A stretch of 7,898 bases of DNA from Limnohabitans sp. (GCA_018883305.1 VEQI01000143.1:1-7898), one strand, 5' to 3'. Positions 1 to 6,490 are shown, numbered from the stretch's first letter. A program made the numbers and translations. Notes: generated by a model from the letters alone, not told the origin.

Positions 1-804
1 GGAGGCAGCGCCGCCGAGCACCGAATAAATCGCCTTGGGAGTCACTTTCTGCTGCTGCATTGTGCGTACCAGCAGGGCGTACTCGTTGTAATAGTTGGCA
101 GGGATCACGATGTCCGGGTTCACTTGCTTGATGCGCAGCACGATGTTGTTGAAGTCGCGCGTGGGGTTGGCGTGCTTGATCACTTCCTTGACCTCGTAGC
201 CATAGCCCGGCAATTCGCGCGAGAGCAGGTTGGCCGTGCCGGTGCCAAAGAGTGACTCTTCATGAATGATCATGACTGTGCGCGCCGGACGACCGGCGGT
301 GGTGTTGAGCACATGCAGGTTGGCCACCGCCACTTCCGCGCATTTTTTGTAGCCAGGGCCAAAGCGGAAGGTGTTCTTCAAACCACGCTCCACGATCTGA
401 TCAGCCACGCCCACGTCCACCACGTGCGGCAGGTTGTACTTGGCCGCGGCCTGCGTGGTGGCCAGGCAAATGGCCGACGCAAAGGCGCCCACCACGGCGC
501 TCACGCCCGCCTCGTTCATTTTTTCCACCTCGGCCGTGCCGGCCTGCGGGTTGGATTGCGCGTCACCCAGCAACGCCTCCAGTTTGGCACCGCCCATGGA
601 CTTGATGCCACCGGCCTTGTTGATATCCTCGATGGCCATCATGGCGCCCAAGCGGCACTGTTGGCCGGAGTACGCCAGCGCACCCGTCACCGGATGCAGC
701 ACACCCACCTTGACGGTCTTGGGTTGGGCACCGCCCACCAGGGGAAATGCCAGCGTGGAGGCCGCAGCGGCGGAATGCGCCATGAAGGAACGACGTGTGC
801 TCAT
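1..804 (-). CDS. ABC transporter substrate-binding protein, LivK-like (Peripla_BP_6), C-terminus cut by window edge
   Basis: This gene encodes a periplasmic solute-binding protein of the branched-chain amino acid/amide type (type I periplasmic binding fold). It would capture a small ligand for an ABC importer. The 268 codons visible run open to base 1; family members are usually about 400 residues, so roughly a third is missing. Residues 3-8 (TRRSFM) followed by an Ala-rich stretch to about residue 26 resemble a twin-arginine signal. The mature protein opens with VGVLHPVTGALAYSG (33-47), the usual first strand and ligand-loop region. Further typical segments are AIEDINKAGGI (57-67) and VVGAFASAICLATTQAAAKYNLPHV (104-128, given here in outline), and the second lobe starts near residue 176. 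The ATG at 804 is preceded by AAGGAG at a 6-base spacing. It lies 22 bases downstream of the GntR regulator gene on the same strand, so co-transcription is likely. No permease or ATPase gene is visible. The ligand cannot be told from sequence. Confidence 0.92.
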   Translation of the reverse strand, partial: MSTRRSFMAHSAAAASTLAFPLVGGAQPKTVKVGVLHPVTGALAYSGQQCRLGAMMAIEDINKAGGIKSMGGAKLEALLGDAQSNPQAGTAEVEKMNEAGVSAVVGAFASAICLATTQAAAKYNLPHVVDVGVADQIVERGLKNTFRFGPGYKKCAEVAVANLHVLNTTAGRPARTVMIIHEESLFGTGTANLLSRELPGYGYEVKEVIKHANPTRDFNNIVLRIKQVNPDIVIPANYYNEYALLVRTMQQQKVTPKAIYSVLGGAAS

Positions 805-826
805 GAGAATCTCCTTTGACAAAAGT

Positions 827-1615
827 TCAGTGGAAACGGGCAGACAGGTCTTTGTTGACCCAAACCTTGGCATCGATGCCGCCCACGCGGGAGAGCTGCA
901 TCTGGTATTCATAGCGATCGGGGCGGTACACCCCATGCAACCACTGCACGGGGCAATCGTCCTCGTCAAAAATCAGGCGGCGGACATCCAGCAAGGCAGA
1001 ACCCACGCTGACATCCAGATGCTGCGCCAATTCGGCATCGGCCAATCGGGCGGAGATGGATTGCTCGGCACGGCCCACGCGCACACCCGCCTCTTCCATC
1101 AAAACCAGAATGGGTTTGCGACTCAGCTCGTGGCGACCAAAACTGCGTGCCACCCGTTGCGGCACCCAGGTGGTGATGTAAGACAGCGGGCCTTCTCGGG
1201 TGCTGCGCACGCGCACCGCCTTTTGCACCCGCTCACCCGAGGGCAAGTCCAGGCGCAATGCGACTTCACCCGGTGGATCCAGTTCATCCACGCTCAGCAC
1301 CTTGACCGAGGTGCGCAAGCCCATGCTGATGATGTTTTCCAGCAGACCGCTGAGTTGCGCGCGCTGGCCCGGGCCTGGTGAGCCCGTGACATCGGCGGGG
1401 GTCAGGGGACGGGTTCCGCGCCCGGGTTCACGGGTGATCAGCCCTTCATCCACCAGTTGCGACAGCGCCCGGCGAATGGTCACCCGGGCCACCCCGAACT
1501 GGCGCATCAGGGCCAGTTCACCGGGCATGCCCTGACTGAATCGCCCTTCGTGCAATTGCTCACGCAGCACCAGATAAATCTTGTGGTACTTGGGCAAGGG
1601 CAGGCTGTGGCTCAT
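827..1615 (-). CDS. GntR-family transcriptional regulator, HutC subfamily (UTRA effector domain)
   Basis: A 262-residue, full-length cytoplasmic DNA-binding regulator. Residues about 8-70 form the GntR winged helix-turn-helix: PGELALMRQFGVARVTIRRA (31-50) is the recognition region, and LITREPGRGT (59-68) is the wing. Residues about 95-240 match the UTRA/HutC ligand-binding fold, with the conserved pieces GPLSYITTWVP (142-152), the E-SISAR segment near 184-190, LLDVRRLIFDED (208-219) and YRPDRYEYQ (230-238). HutC-type regulators usually repress a nearby catabolic or transport operon and are released by a small-molecule effector. The gene is transcribed toward the LivK-like gene (22-base gap) and lies downstream of the FadH gene in the same orientation (134-base gap), so its likely targets are its own promoter and possibly the four-gene operon. 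GGAGG lies 10 bases before the ATG and sits inside a perfect inverted repeat. The effector is unknown. Confidence 0.95.
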   Translation of the reverse strand: MSHSLPLPKYHKIYLVLREQLHEGRFSQGMPGELALMRQFGVARVTIRRALSQLVDEGLITREPGRGTRPLTPADVTGSPGPGQRAQLSGLLENIISMGLRTSVKVLSVDELDPPGEVALRLDLPSGERVQKAVRVRSTREGPLSYITTWVPQRVARSFGRHELSRKPILVLMEEAGVRVGRAEQSISARLADAELAQHLDVSVGSALLDVRRLIFDEDDCPVQWLHGVYRPDRYEYQMQLSRVGGIDAKVWVNKDLSARFH

Positions 1616-1632
1616 GGAGGGGCATCCTCCAT
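1614..1632 (-). promoter_or_regulatory. Inverted repeat covering the ribosome binding site and start codon of the GntR gene
   Basis: Reading the minus strand, ATGGAGG, a 5-base loop ATGCC, and CCTCCAT make a perfect 7-bp stem. The left arm contains the only good Shine-Dalgarno sequence (GGAGG), and the right arm ends with the first two bases of the start codon. If transcribed, the hairpin would hide both and reduce translation of the regulator. The inverted repeat is directly visible; its function is inferred. If transcription starts very close to the ATG, the hairpin would not form in the RNA. Confidence 0.4.
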
Positions 1633-1646
1633 CGCTTCCATTGTTC

Positions 1647-1677
1647 TGTCAATAGGACATTTACTGGGACATGTCTC
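1647..1677 (-). promoter_or_regulatory. Candidate promoter and operator of the GntR-LivK operon
   Basis: On the minus strand GAGACA (1677-1672) and TATTGA (1654-1649) are spaced by 17 bases and could be -35 and -10 boxes; they match the sigma-70 consensus at 4 of 6 and 3 of 6 positions. This would give a leader of about 26 bases. Two inverted repeats overlap these boxes: TGTC-N5-GACA at 1647-1659 over the -10, and the perfect palindrome GACATGTC at 1668-1675 over the -35. GGACAT also recurs as a direct repeat 12 bases apart (1655 and 1667). The GT-N7-AC core of the first repeat is compatible with the loose GT...AC pattern of GntR-family operators. A perfect TTGACA (1652-1647) is also present, but it has no convincing -10 before the start codon. 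Confidence 0.35.
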
Positions 1678-1749
1678 CACTGATACGAAAGGGCGCAGAA
1701 GCGGGGGCAACAGGAGGGCAACACACCAAGTGCCTGAGCCCCCTCAAGT

Positions 1750-3798
1750 TCACTGAGTCGCTGCCTGAGACCACTCACTGGCCAGTTGCATGCCCTGCTG
1801 AATGGCTCGCAAGGCATCCAACTCTGCCGCTTCCTGTGCGCCACCAATGAGGTGCGCCTGGACACCCAGGGCCACCAGTTCGTCATACAGCGAGCGCTGC
1901 GATTGCTGCCCCGCGCACATCACCACCGTGTCGACCTGAGCCACACGCGTCTCCCCGTCCACCTGGTAATGCAAGCCGGCATCGTCGATGCGCTGATAGG
2001 TCACTCCGGCTGTCATCTCCACCTGGGCACGTCGCAGCTTGGCCTTCAAAATCCAGCCGGTGGACTTGCCCAGGTGCTTGCCCAGCGTGCCAGGCTTGCG
2101 CTGGAACATCTGCACCTGACGCGTGGGCGCTGGTGCCTGCGCCGGTTGCAGCCCACCGGGCGTTTGCAGCGTGTCGTCCACGCCCCAGATTTGCATGAAA
2201 CGGGCTGGCTGGGTGGATTCGTCGGACTGGCACACCAGGTACTCCGCCACATCAAATCCAATGCCACCCGCGCCCACAATGGCCACCCGCTGGCCCACTG
2301 GCGCGCCCTGTCCCAATACGTCCGCATAAGAAACCACCTTGGGATGGTGCGCACCATCCAGGTCGGGCGTGCGCGGCGTCACACCGGTGGCCACCACCAC
2401 GGCATCAAACTCGCCGGCTTGAATCCGTGCCACCAATTCAGGGGCCTGCGCCTTCACCCCCAGTTGAACCTGCACACCCGCACGGGCCAGGGCCACGCGG
2501 AAATGGCGCAGCATGTCGTGGAACTCCTGCTTGCCTGGCACCTGCTTGGCCAGGTTGAGCTGGCCGCCCAGCTCGGGGCCCGCTTCCAGCAAGGTCACCG
2601 CATGTCCACGTCGCGCCGCCTCCAGGGAGAAGGCCATGCCTGCGGCGCCGCCGCCCACCACCACCACTCGTTGAGGCACCGCAGCCGGGTCATCATCCCA
2701 ATCCAGTTCACGACCGGCCCGGGGATTGACCAGACAGGTGGCCACGCGCTCGGTGAAGATGTGGTCCAGGCAAGCCTGGTTGCAACCAATGCAGGTGTTG
2801 ATTTCATCGGCCCGCCCTTCGCGGGTCTTGTTCGCAAAAGCTGGGTCGGCCAAGAGCGGGCGAGCCATCGACACCAGATCCGCCGTGCCACTGGCCAGCA
2901 GATCTTCCGCCACCTCCGGCGTGTTGATGCGGTTGGAGGCCATGACCGGAATGGTGACCGCCTGCTTGATGTTGCGCACCGCGTGTCGCCAGGCCGCACG
3001 CGGCACACTGGCCGCCATGGTGGGCACGGCGGATTCGTGCCAGCCGACGCCCACATTCAGCAAGTCCGCACCGGCTGACTGCACGCGGCGTGCCAGCTCG
3101 GCCACTTCAGCACCGGTCATGCCTCCTTCCATCAAATCGATGGAAGAAATGCGGTACACCACCATGAAGTCGCGGCTCACACGCGCTCGCACGGCCTTCA
3201 CAATCTCCAGTGGAAACCGCACGCGCCGATCAAAGTCGCCGCCGAATTCATCGTCACGACGGTTGGTCAGAGCGGCCGTGAATTCATTGATGAGGTAGCC
3301 TTCCGACCCCATGATCTCCACACCTGCATAACCAGCTTCCTGGGCCAGGGCGGCGGTGTGAGCGTAACTGTCGATGGTGGACCAGACCTCCTGCGTGGTG
3401 AGCGCGCGGGGCGCGTGCACATTGATCCGCGCCTTGCCGGATGAGGGCGCAACGCACTGCGCCACTTTGGCATAGCGCCCCGCATGCAGAATCTGCAACA
3501 CGATGTGACCACCCGCTTGTCGCACGGCATGCGTGATGTGCTGATGATCGGACAATTGACTTCGGTCGTTCAGCACCAGTCCGCCTTCGTCCATCACGCC
3601 TTCAGGCACAGGGGAATACCCCCCCGTGAGCATGAAGGCAATGCCACCTTTGGCGCGCTCGGCGTAAAAGGCGGTCAGACGCTCCACCGGCCTGTCCATC
3701 GTCTCCAACCGGGTGTGCATGGCCCCCATGACCATCCGGTTGGGCAACGTCACGCCCGCGATGGTGAGGGGTTGCAGCAGATGTGGGTAAGCAGACAT
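1750..3798 (-). CDS. fadH: 2,4-dienoyl-CoA reductase, FadH type (NADPH; FMN, 4Fe-4S, FAD)
   Basis: Full-length 682-residue enzyme, close in size and motif spacing to E. coli FadH as I recall it (672 residues). FadH reduces 2,4-dienoyl-CoA to an enoyl-CoA, passing electrons from NADPH through FAD and the 4Fe-4S cluster to FMN. Residues 1 to about 335 are the old-yellow-enzyme TIM barrel, with SEGYLINEF (catalytic Tyr168) and GWHES (catalytic His254). Cluster ligands are Cys336, Cys339, Cys343 and Cys355 in CIGCNQACLD and the following segment. Both catalytic residues and all four cysteines are offset by two from the E. coli numbering. FAD binding is at GGGAAG (382-387) and NADPH binding at GAGGIG (509-514). 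GAGGA precedes the ATG by about 8 bases. It is the last gene of the operon, 15 bases after the cupin. Because the neighbours are not beta-oxidation genes, the real substrate may be another dienoyl-CoA or enone. The family call is very safe; the substrate is inferred. Confidence 0.93.
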   Translation of the reverse strand: MSAYPHLLQPLTIAGVTLPNRMVMGAMHTRLETMDRPVERLTAFYAERAKGGIAFMLTGGYSPVPEGVMDEGGLVLNDRSQLSDHQHITHAVRQAGGHIVLQILHAGRYAKVAQCVAPSSGKARINVHAPRALTTQEVWSTIDSYAHTAALAQEAGYAGVEIMGSEGYLINEFTAALTNRRDDEFGGDFDRRVRFPLEIVKAVRARVSRDFMVVYRISSIDLMEGGMTGAEVAELARRVQSAGADLLNVGVGWHESAVPTMAASVPRAAWRHAVRNIKQAVTIPVMASNRINTPEVAEDLLASGTADLVSMARPLLADPAFANKTREGRADEINTCIGCNQACLDHIFTERVATCLVNPRAGRELDWDDDPAAVPQRVVVVGGGAAGMAFSLEAARRGHAVTLLEAGPELGGQLNLAKQVPGKQEFHDMLRHFRVALARAGVQVQLGVKAQAPELVARIQAGEFDAVVVATGVTPRTPDLDGAHHPKVVSYADVLGQGAPVGQRVAIVGAGGIGFDVAEYLVCQSDESTQPARFMQIWGVDDTLQTPGGLQPAQAPAPTRQVQMFQRKPGTLGKHLGKSTGWILKAKLRRAQVEMTAGVTYQRIDDAGLHYQVDGETRVAQVDTVVMCAGQQSQRSLYDELVALGVQAHLIGGAQEAAELDALRAIQQGMQLASEWSQAATQ

Positions 3799-3813
3799 GG
3801 CTGAATTCCTCGA

Positions 3814-4350
3814 TCAGGCTTGGCCGTCAATCAGAATAAAAGCAATGCGCGCAGGACGCCCCGATCGATTGGCCCAGGCGTGGTTGGTGCCGCGCTGAAT
3901 CAGCACATCGCCCGCGCGCAACACCGTTTCCTCCTTGTCCATGATGGCCACGATCTCGCCCTCCAGCATGAGGGCGTAATCCACCGTGGCAGTGCGGTGC
4001 ATGCCGGGGTGCTGGCCAGGCTTGGGCGCATGTTGTGCATCACGGTACATGCTGCCGAAGGTGGCTTGCAGCATGCGCTGCAGTTCTTGCGGATCCGCGG
4101 GCTCTGGCGGAAAGTCGATGATGCGCAGCACCGTGCCGCCCTGGGGCGGAGACACGCCGCGATGCTCGGCAATGGAATCGGGCGCATGCACAGACGCAGG
4201 CGCTGCCTCGGTGCGCCACAAATTGGTGACGCGATAGCCCGGCCGCTCGGGCACCAGGCGCACGGCGGGCGACGGACCATCTTCCACGATGGAGGACAGG
4301 CCCTGGGCATCATCACCTGTGAGCACACGTCGAATGGGTGGCAAACTCAT
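3814..4350 (-). CDS. Small cupin-domain protein
   Basis: A 178-residue protein with a single C-terminal cupin barrel (about 105-176) and an N-terminal extension of about 100 residues. In the barrel, His114, His118 and Asp124 stand where the first cupin motif has His-X-His and Glu. The second motif, GDVLIQRGTNHAWAN (147-161), supplies His157. The spacing HPGMH rather than HxH, and Asp in place of the usual Glu, are seen here. Similar MHRT-x-T-x-DY sequences are known in small cupins of proteobacteria, so this is probably a lineage feature rather than damage. No signal peptide is apparent, so it is cytoplasmic. GGAGAAG lies 7 bases before the ATG. The gene starts one base after the TctC stop codon and ends 15 bases before FadH, which argues for coupled translation. 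Metal-dependent isomerase, decarboxylase, dioxygenase or ligand-sensor roles are all possible; no specific reaction can be assigned. Confidence 0.9.
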   Translation of the reverse strand: MSLPPIRRVLTGDDAQGLSSIVEDGPSPAVRLVPERPGYRVTNLWRTEAAPASVHAPDSIAEHRGVSPPQGGTVLRIIDFPPEPADPQELQRMLQATFGSMYRDAQHAPKPGQHPGMHRTATVDYALMLEGEIVAIMDKEETVLRAGDVLIQRGTNHAWANRSGRPARIAFILIDGQA

Positions 4351-4351
4351 G

Positions 4352-5293
4352 TCAGTTCTTCTCCAAATTCAAGTCGGGTACCAGTTCAGCGTGCACGCGG
4401 TAGGTGGCATCGATGCGTGCCTTGAACTGGGCGGCACTCAGATACGCCGGTGACTGTTGCAACTGCTGAGCCGACTGTTTGAAACCGTCCGAGGCCAGCA
4501 CGCGCTGACACAGGTTCTGCAATTGTTCAATCACGGGCTTGGGTGTGCCCGCCGGCGCATACAAGCCATTGAGTCCGGGCGTGACAGCGGGATACCCCAA
4601 CTGAGTCAGGCTGGGAATCTGGGGAAAGGCCGGATGCGGCTTGTCTGACAGCACCGCCAACACCCGCAAGCCCTTGCCACCGATGGAAGACAAACCCGGC
4701 GCACCGAAGTCGAGTTCACCACTCATGAGTTGCGGCAACATGGCACCGTCACCCCGATACGGGATGGCGTTGAATTGCACGCCCAGCGCCTTGGACACTG
4801 CCGCCACACCCAGATGCGGGACTGACCCCGCACCCGCATGGCCGTAAGACAGCTTGCCTGGCTGGGCCTTGGCCTGTGCAATCAGGTCTTGCATCGACTT
4901 GATGGGCGAGTCCTGACGAACAGCGATGGCAAATACGTTCTCAAAGATCTGGCACACGGGCTCGATCTGCTCGTTGCGAAACGGCATGGACTTGTTGAGA
5001 AACGGTGCATTGGTCATGGGCGACGCCGGTGAAAACACCAGGGTGTGCCCATCCGCCGCAGCCCTGCTCAAAGCCGCAAAGCCAATCACGCCCGCACCGC
5101 CATCGCGGTTGACCACGGCCCAGCTTTTACCAGTGAGTTGTGAAGCCTCCCGCGCGAATGCACGTCCCATGGCGTCCACACCACCACCGGCCGCATAAGG
5201 CAGGATGACCTCCACGGGTCGTTGGGGGAAAGTGTCCTGAGCCCATGCCGTGCCCAGTGTGCTCAAGAGCCATGCGGCTAGCCAGATGCGCAT
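4352..5293 (-). CDS. Tripartite tricarboxylate transporter substrate-binding protein (TctC/Bug family)
   Basis: A 313-residue periplasmic binding protein of the Bug family, which is greatly expanded in Burkholderiales. Its members bind carboxylates such as citrate, aromatic acids or amino-acid-derived acids for TctAB-type transporters. Residues 1-18 are a Sec signal peptide with a predicted cut after AWA (Ala18/Gln19). The mature protein begins FPQRPVEVILPYAAGGGVDAMGR in outline, the hallmark first strand and glycine loop (VILPYAAGGGVD, 29-40). Other family segments are VVNRDGGAGVIGF (60-72), YGHAGAGSVPHLG (149-161) and NGLYAPAGTPKPV (242-254). The ATG at 5293 has GGAG at a 7-base spacing. 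The gene is the second of the operon and is followed by the cupin after one base. No TctA or TctB membrane gene is visible, so it either uses a shared transporter elsewhere or acts as an extracytoplasmic sensor, as described for some Bug proteins. The ligand is unknown. Confidence 0.93.
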   Translation of the reverse strand: MRIWLAAWLLSTLGTAWAQDTFPQRPVEVILPYAAGGGVDAMGRAFAREASQLTGKSWAVVNRDGGAGVIGFAALSRAAADGHTLVFSPASPMTNAPFLNKSMPFRNEQIEPVCQIFENVFAIAVRQDSPIKSMQDLIAQAKAQPGKLSYGHAGAGSVPHLGVAAVSKALGVQFNAIPYRGDGAMLPQLMSGELDFGAPGLSSIGGKGLRVLAVLSDKPHPAFPQIPSLTQLGYPAVTPGLNGLYAPAGTPKPVIEQLQNLCQRVLASDGFKQSAQQLQQSPAYLSAAQFKARIDATYRVHAELVPDLNLEKN

Positions 5294-5294
5294 C

Positions 5295-5320
5295 GTGTGT
5301 CTCCGTCAAAGTAAACACAC
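5295..5320 (-). promoter_or_regulatory. Inverted repeat flanking the TctC-type gene's ribosome binding site
   Basis: On the minus strand GTGTGT and ACACAC (6 bp each) enclose a 14-base loop that ends in GGAG, the Shine-Dalgarno sequence; the ATG follows two bases after the right arm. The hairpin could present or limit the ribosome binding site. Short GT/CA arms arise easily by chance, so this is weak support. Confidence 0.22.
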
Positions 5321-5322
5321 AG

Positions 5323-5369
5323 TTTAGCCTTTGGCCTGACCTGTGGGTGTCGCCCAATTCAAAGGCAAA
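5323..5369 (-). repeat. Nested inverted repeat in the gap between the FAH-family and TctC-type genes
   Basis: This is the only sizeable gap inside the four-gene operon (5294-5402, 109 bases). On the minus strand TTTGCCTTTG pairs with CAAAGGC-T-AAA (10 bp with a one-base bulge; 7 bp without interruption at 5327-5333 and 5360-5366). Inside it a second repeat, TGGG-N5-CCCA (5344-5356), is visible. The outer right arm is followed by a moderately T-rich stretch but not by a real T-run. It could be an RNA processing or stability element, an attenuator, or a weak terminator that sets the binding protein's expression apart from the enzyme upstream. Confidence 0.4.
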
Positions 5370-5402
5370 CCACTGGCGCCATGAGCGCAAAGACCTGACG
5401 CT

Positions 5403-6335
5403 TCAAGCCGGCTTGGCGTACTTCCCCGTCAACTGCGGCGTGGTGCCCTTCAGCCCTTTTTGCTCACGATCCAGGCGCGTGTCGCGTGACCAGGTTCGCT
5501 TGAGGTCATCTCGCACACTGATGGTGAGCTTGCCCAGGCCCTCACATTCCAGGTCCACCTTGTCGCCGTCTTGAAAGGCGGAAAGCCCCCGATGGTTGGT
5601 ACCAGTGGCCAGGATGTCACCGGGCTCCAGGTCGTGGATGGCCGTCATCCACTCAATACAGCGCGGGATTTTGTGCGCCATGTCGTCGGTGTTGAAATTT
5701 TGCTTGAGGGCGCCATTCACCCAGAGCTTGACCTGCAGCTTGTGCGGATCGGGCACTTCATCCGCAGTCACCAGAAATGGGCCAATGGGTGCAAAGGTGG
5801 CGCGCGACTTCATCTGATAGAAGCTGTTGTTCTCGGGCACCACACCACGCGCGGAGCCGTCAATGAAGTTGGTATAGCCAAAGACGTATTCCATCGCTCG
5901 GCTGGCAGGCACAAAGCTGGCTGGCTTGCCAATCACAAGCGCCAGTTCCGCTTCACCTTCAAAGATGGTGGACGGGATGTCTGGCAGCACCATGGTGTCA
6001 CCATGGCCGATGATGGCGCCCGGTGATTTGTGAAACGCGTTGATCGGTGCCGGCTCCTTGCGCGTGCCATCTTCCATATAGTTGACGGCCATGCATTCCA
6101 CGTTGACGGGTTTGGGCAGTGGCGGCCGGATTTTGACGCGCATGACGGAGGGGCCATCGCCCTTGGCCACCGCATCTTGCAAGCGCGAGCGAAAGTTGGC
6201 GAAGTTGGCAATCAAGCCGTTCATCAAATCACCCGGCCCGGTATGCGGAATATTGGCCACCACGGTGGTGACGTCCACCACGCGGTCCCCCTTCAACACA
6301 CCCAGACGAAAGTCATTGAAATACATGAGCCGCAT
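5403..6335 (-). CDS. Fumarylacetoacetate hydrolase (FAH) family protein
   Basis: A 310-residue cytoplasmic enzyme. The FAH family cleaves or decarboxylates 1,3-dicarbonyl acids (fumarylacetoacetate, fumarylpyruvate, acylpyruvates, oxaloacetate) or isomerises homoprotocatechuate-pathway intermediates, using Mg or Mn. Residues 1 to about 75 are the small N-terminal domain (MRLMYFNDFRLGVL at the start), and about 76-280 form the catalytic domain. Probable metal ligands are Glu128 and Glu130 in FEGEAELALVIGK (125-137) and Asp159 in GYTNFIDGSARG (153-164). Lys176 and the FAPIGPFLVTADEV segment (181-194) also fit the family, as does ILATGTNHRG (241-250). The usual NDVSARD is IDGSARG here, which marks a recognisable subgroup rather than loss of the Asp. 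AGGAG lies 8 bases before the ATG at 6335 and would be too far for the alternative Met4. It is the first gene of the operon, 109 bases upstream of the TctC gene. The exact substrate is not deducible. Confidence 0.93.
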   Translation of the reverse strand: MRLMYFNDFRLGVLKGDRVVDVTTVVANIPHTGPGDLMNGLIANFANFRSRLQDAVAKGDGPSVMRVKIRPPLPKPVNVECMAVNYMEDGTRKEPAPINAFHKSPGAIIGHGDTMVLPDIPSTIFEGEAELALVIGKPASFVPASRAMEYVFGYTNFIDGSARGVVPENNSFYQMKSRATFAPIGPFLVTADEVPDPHKLQVKLWVNGALKQNFNTDDMAHKIPRCIEWMTAIHDLEPGDILATGTNHRGLSAFQDGDKVDLECEGLGKLTISVRDDLKRTWSRDTRLDREQKGLKGTTPQLTGKYAKPA

Positions 6336-6365
6336 GATGAAGTCTCCTGATGTAATGATGCACAG

Positions 6366-6394
6366 ATGCTAGACGTCGTCAGCGCCTTGCACAA
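6366..6394 (-). promoter_or_regulatory. Candidate promoter of the FAH-TctC-cupin-FadH operon
   Basis: On the minus strand TTGTGC (6394-6389) and TAGCAT (6371-6366) are 17 bases apart. The -10 matches the consensus at 4 of 6 positions and the -35 at its TTG. Transcription would start near 6359, leaving a leader of about 24 bases before the ATG at 6335. The location, in the divergent gap ahead of the first gene, supports it. No operator matching the GACA/TGTC repeats near the GntR gene was found here beyond a single GACA (6415-6418). Confidence 0.35.
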
Positions 6395-6435
6395 GACGGT
6401 GTTCCCGCATCGGTGACAGCTACGGGCAATCCCGA

Positions 6436-6464
6436 TGGTGAGTCTGGGATCTCGTGCTGATAAT
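6436..6464 (+). promoter_or_regulatory. Candidate promoter of the exported beta-sandwich gene
   Basis: GATAAT (6459-6464) is a 5-of-6 match to a -10 box and lies 26 bases before the ATG. The hexamer 17 bases upstream, TGGTGA (6436-6441), is a poor -35 (3 of 6). A short inverted repeat, CATCGG (6408-6413) with CCGATG (6432-6437), lies just upstream and overlaps the -35. Confidence 0.3.
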
Positions 6465-6490
6465 GAATCTCTCCCGTTTCAGGAGCTTCT

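Noticed and set aside
434..1381. A 315-codon plus-strand open frame.
   Set aside because: It overlaps the antisense of two confidently identified minus-strand genes, its translation matches no family I recognise, and high-GC codon bias produces such frames.
1703..1743. GGGGGC and GCCCCC arms as a terminator after the FadH gene.
   Set aside because: Only 6 bp with a loop of about 29 bases, and no T-run follows on the minus strand. A 4-bp TGAG/CTCA repeat at 1735-1746 is equally unconvincing.
1786..3078. A 430-codon plus-strand open frame opposite the FadH gene.
   Set aside because: The translation is rich in His, Arg and Gly with no domain pattern, as expected for the antisense of high-GC coding sequence. 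The opposite strand has a full set of FadH motifs.
5404..5415. Perfect 12-bp palindrome CAAGCCGGCTTG at the end of the FAH-family gene.
   Set aside because: It lies in the coding sequence of the C-terminus and has no loop. One such palindrome in nearly 8 kb of high-GC DNA is not remarkable.
6423..6434. CGGG-CAAT-CCCG short hairpin in the divergent promoter region.
   Set aside because: A 4-bp stem is too short to support an operator or terminator call and competes with the neighbouring CATCGG/CCGATG repeat.
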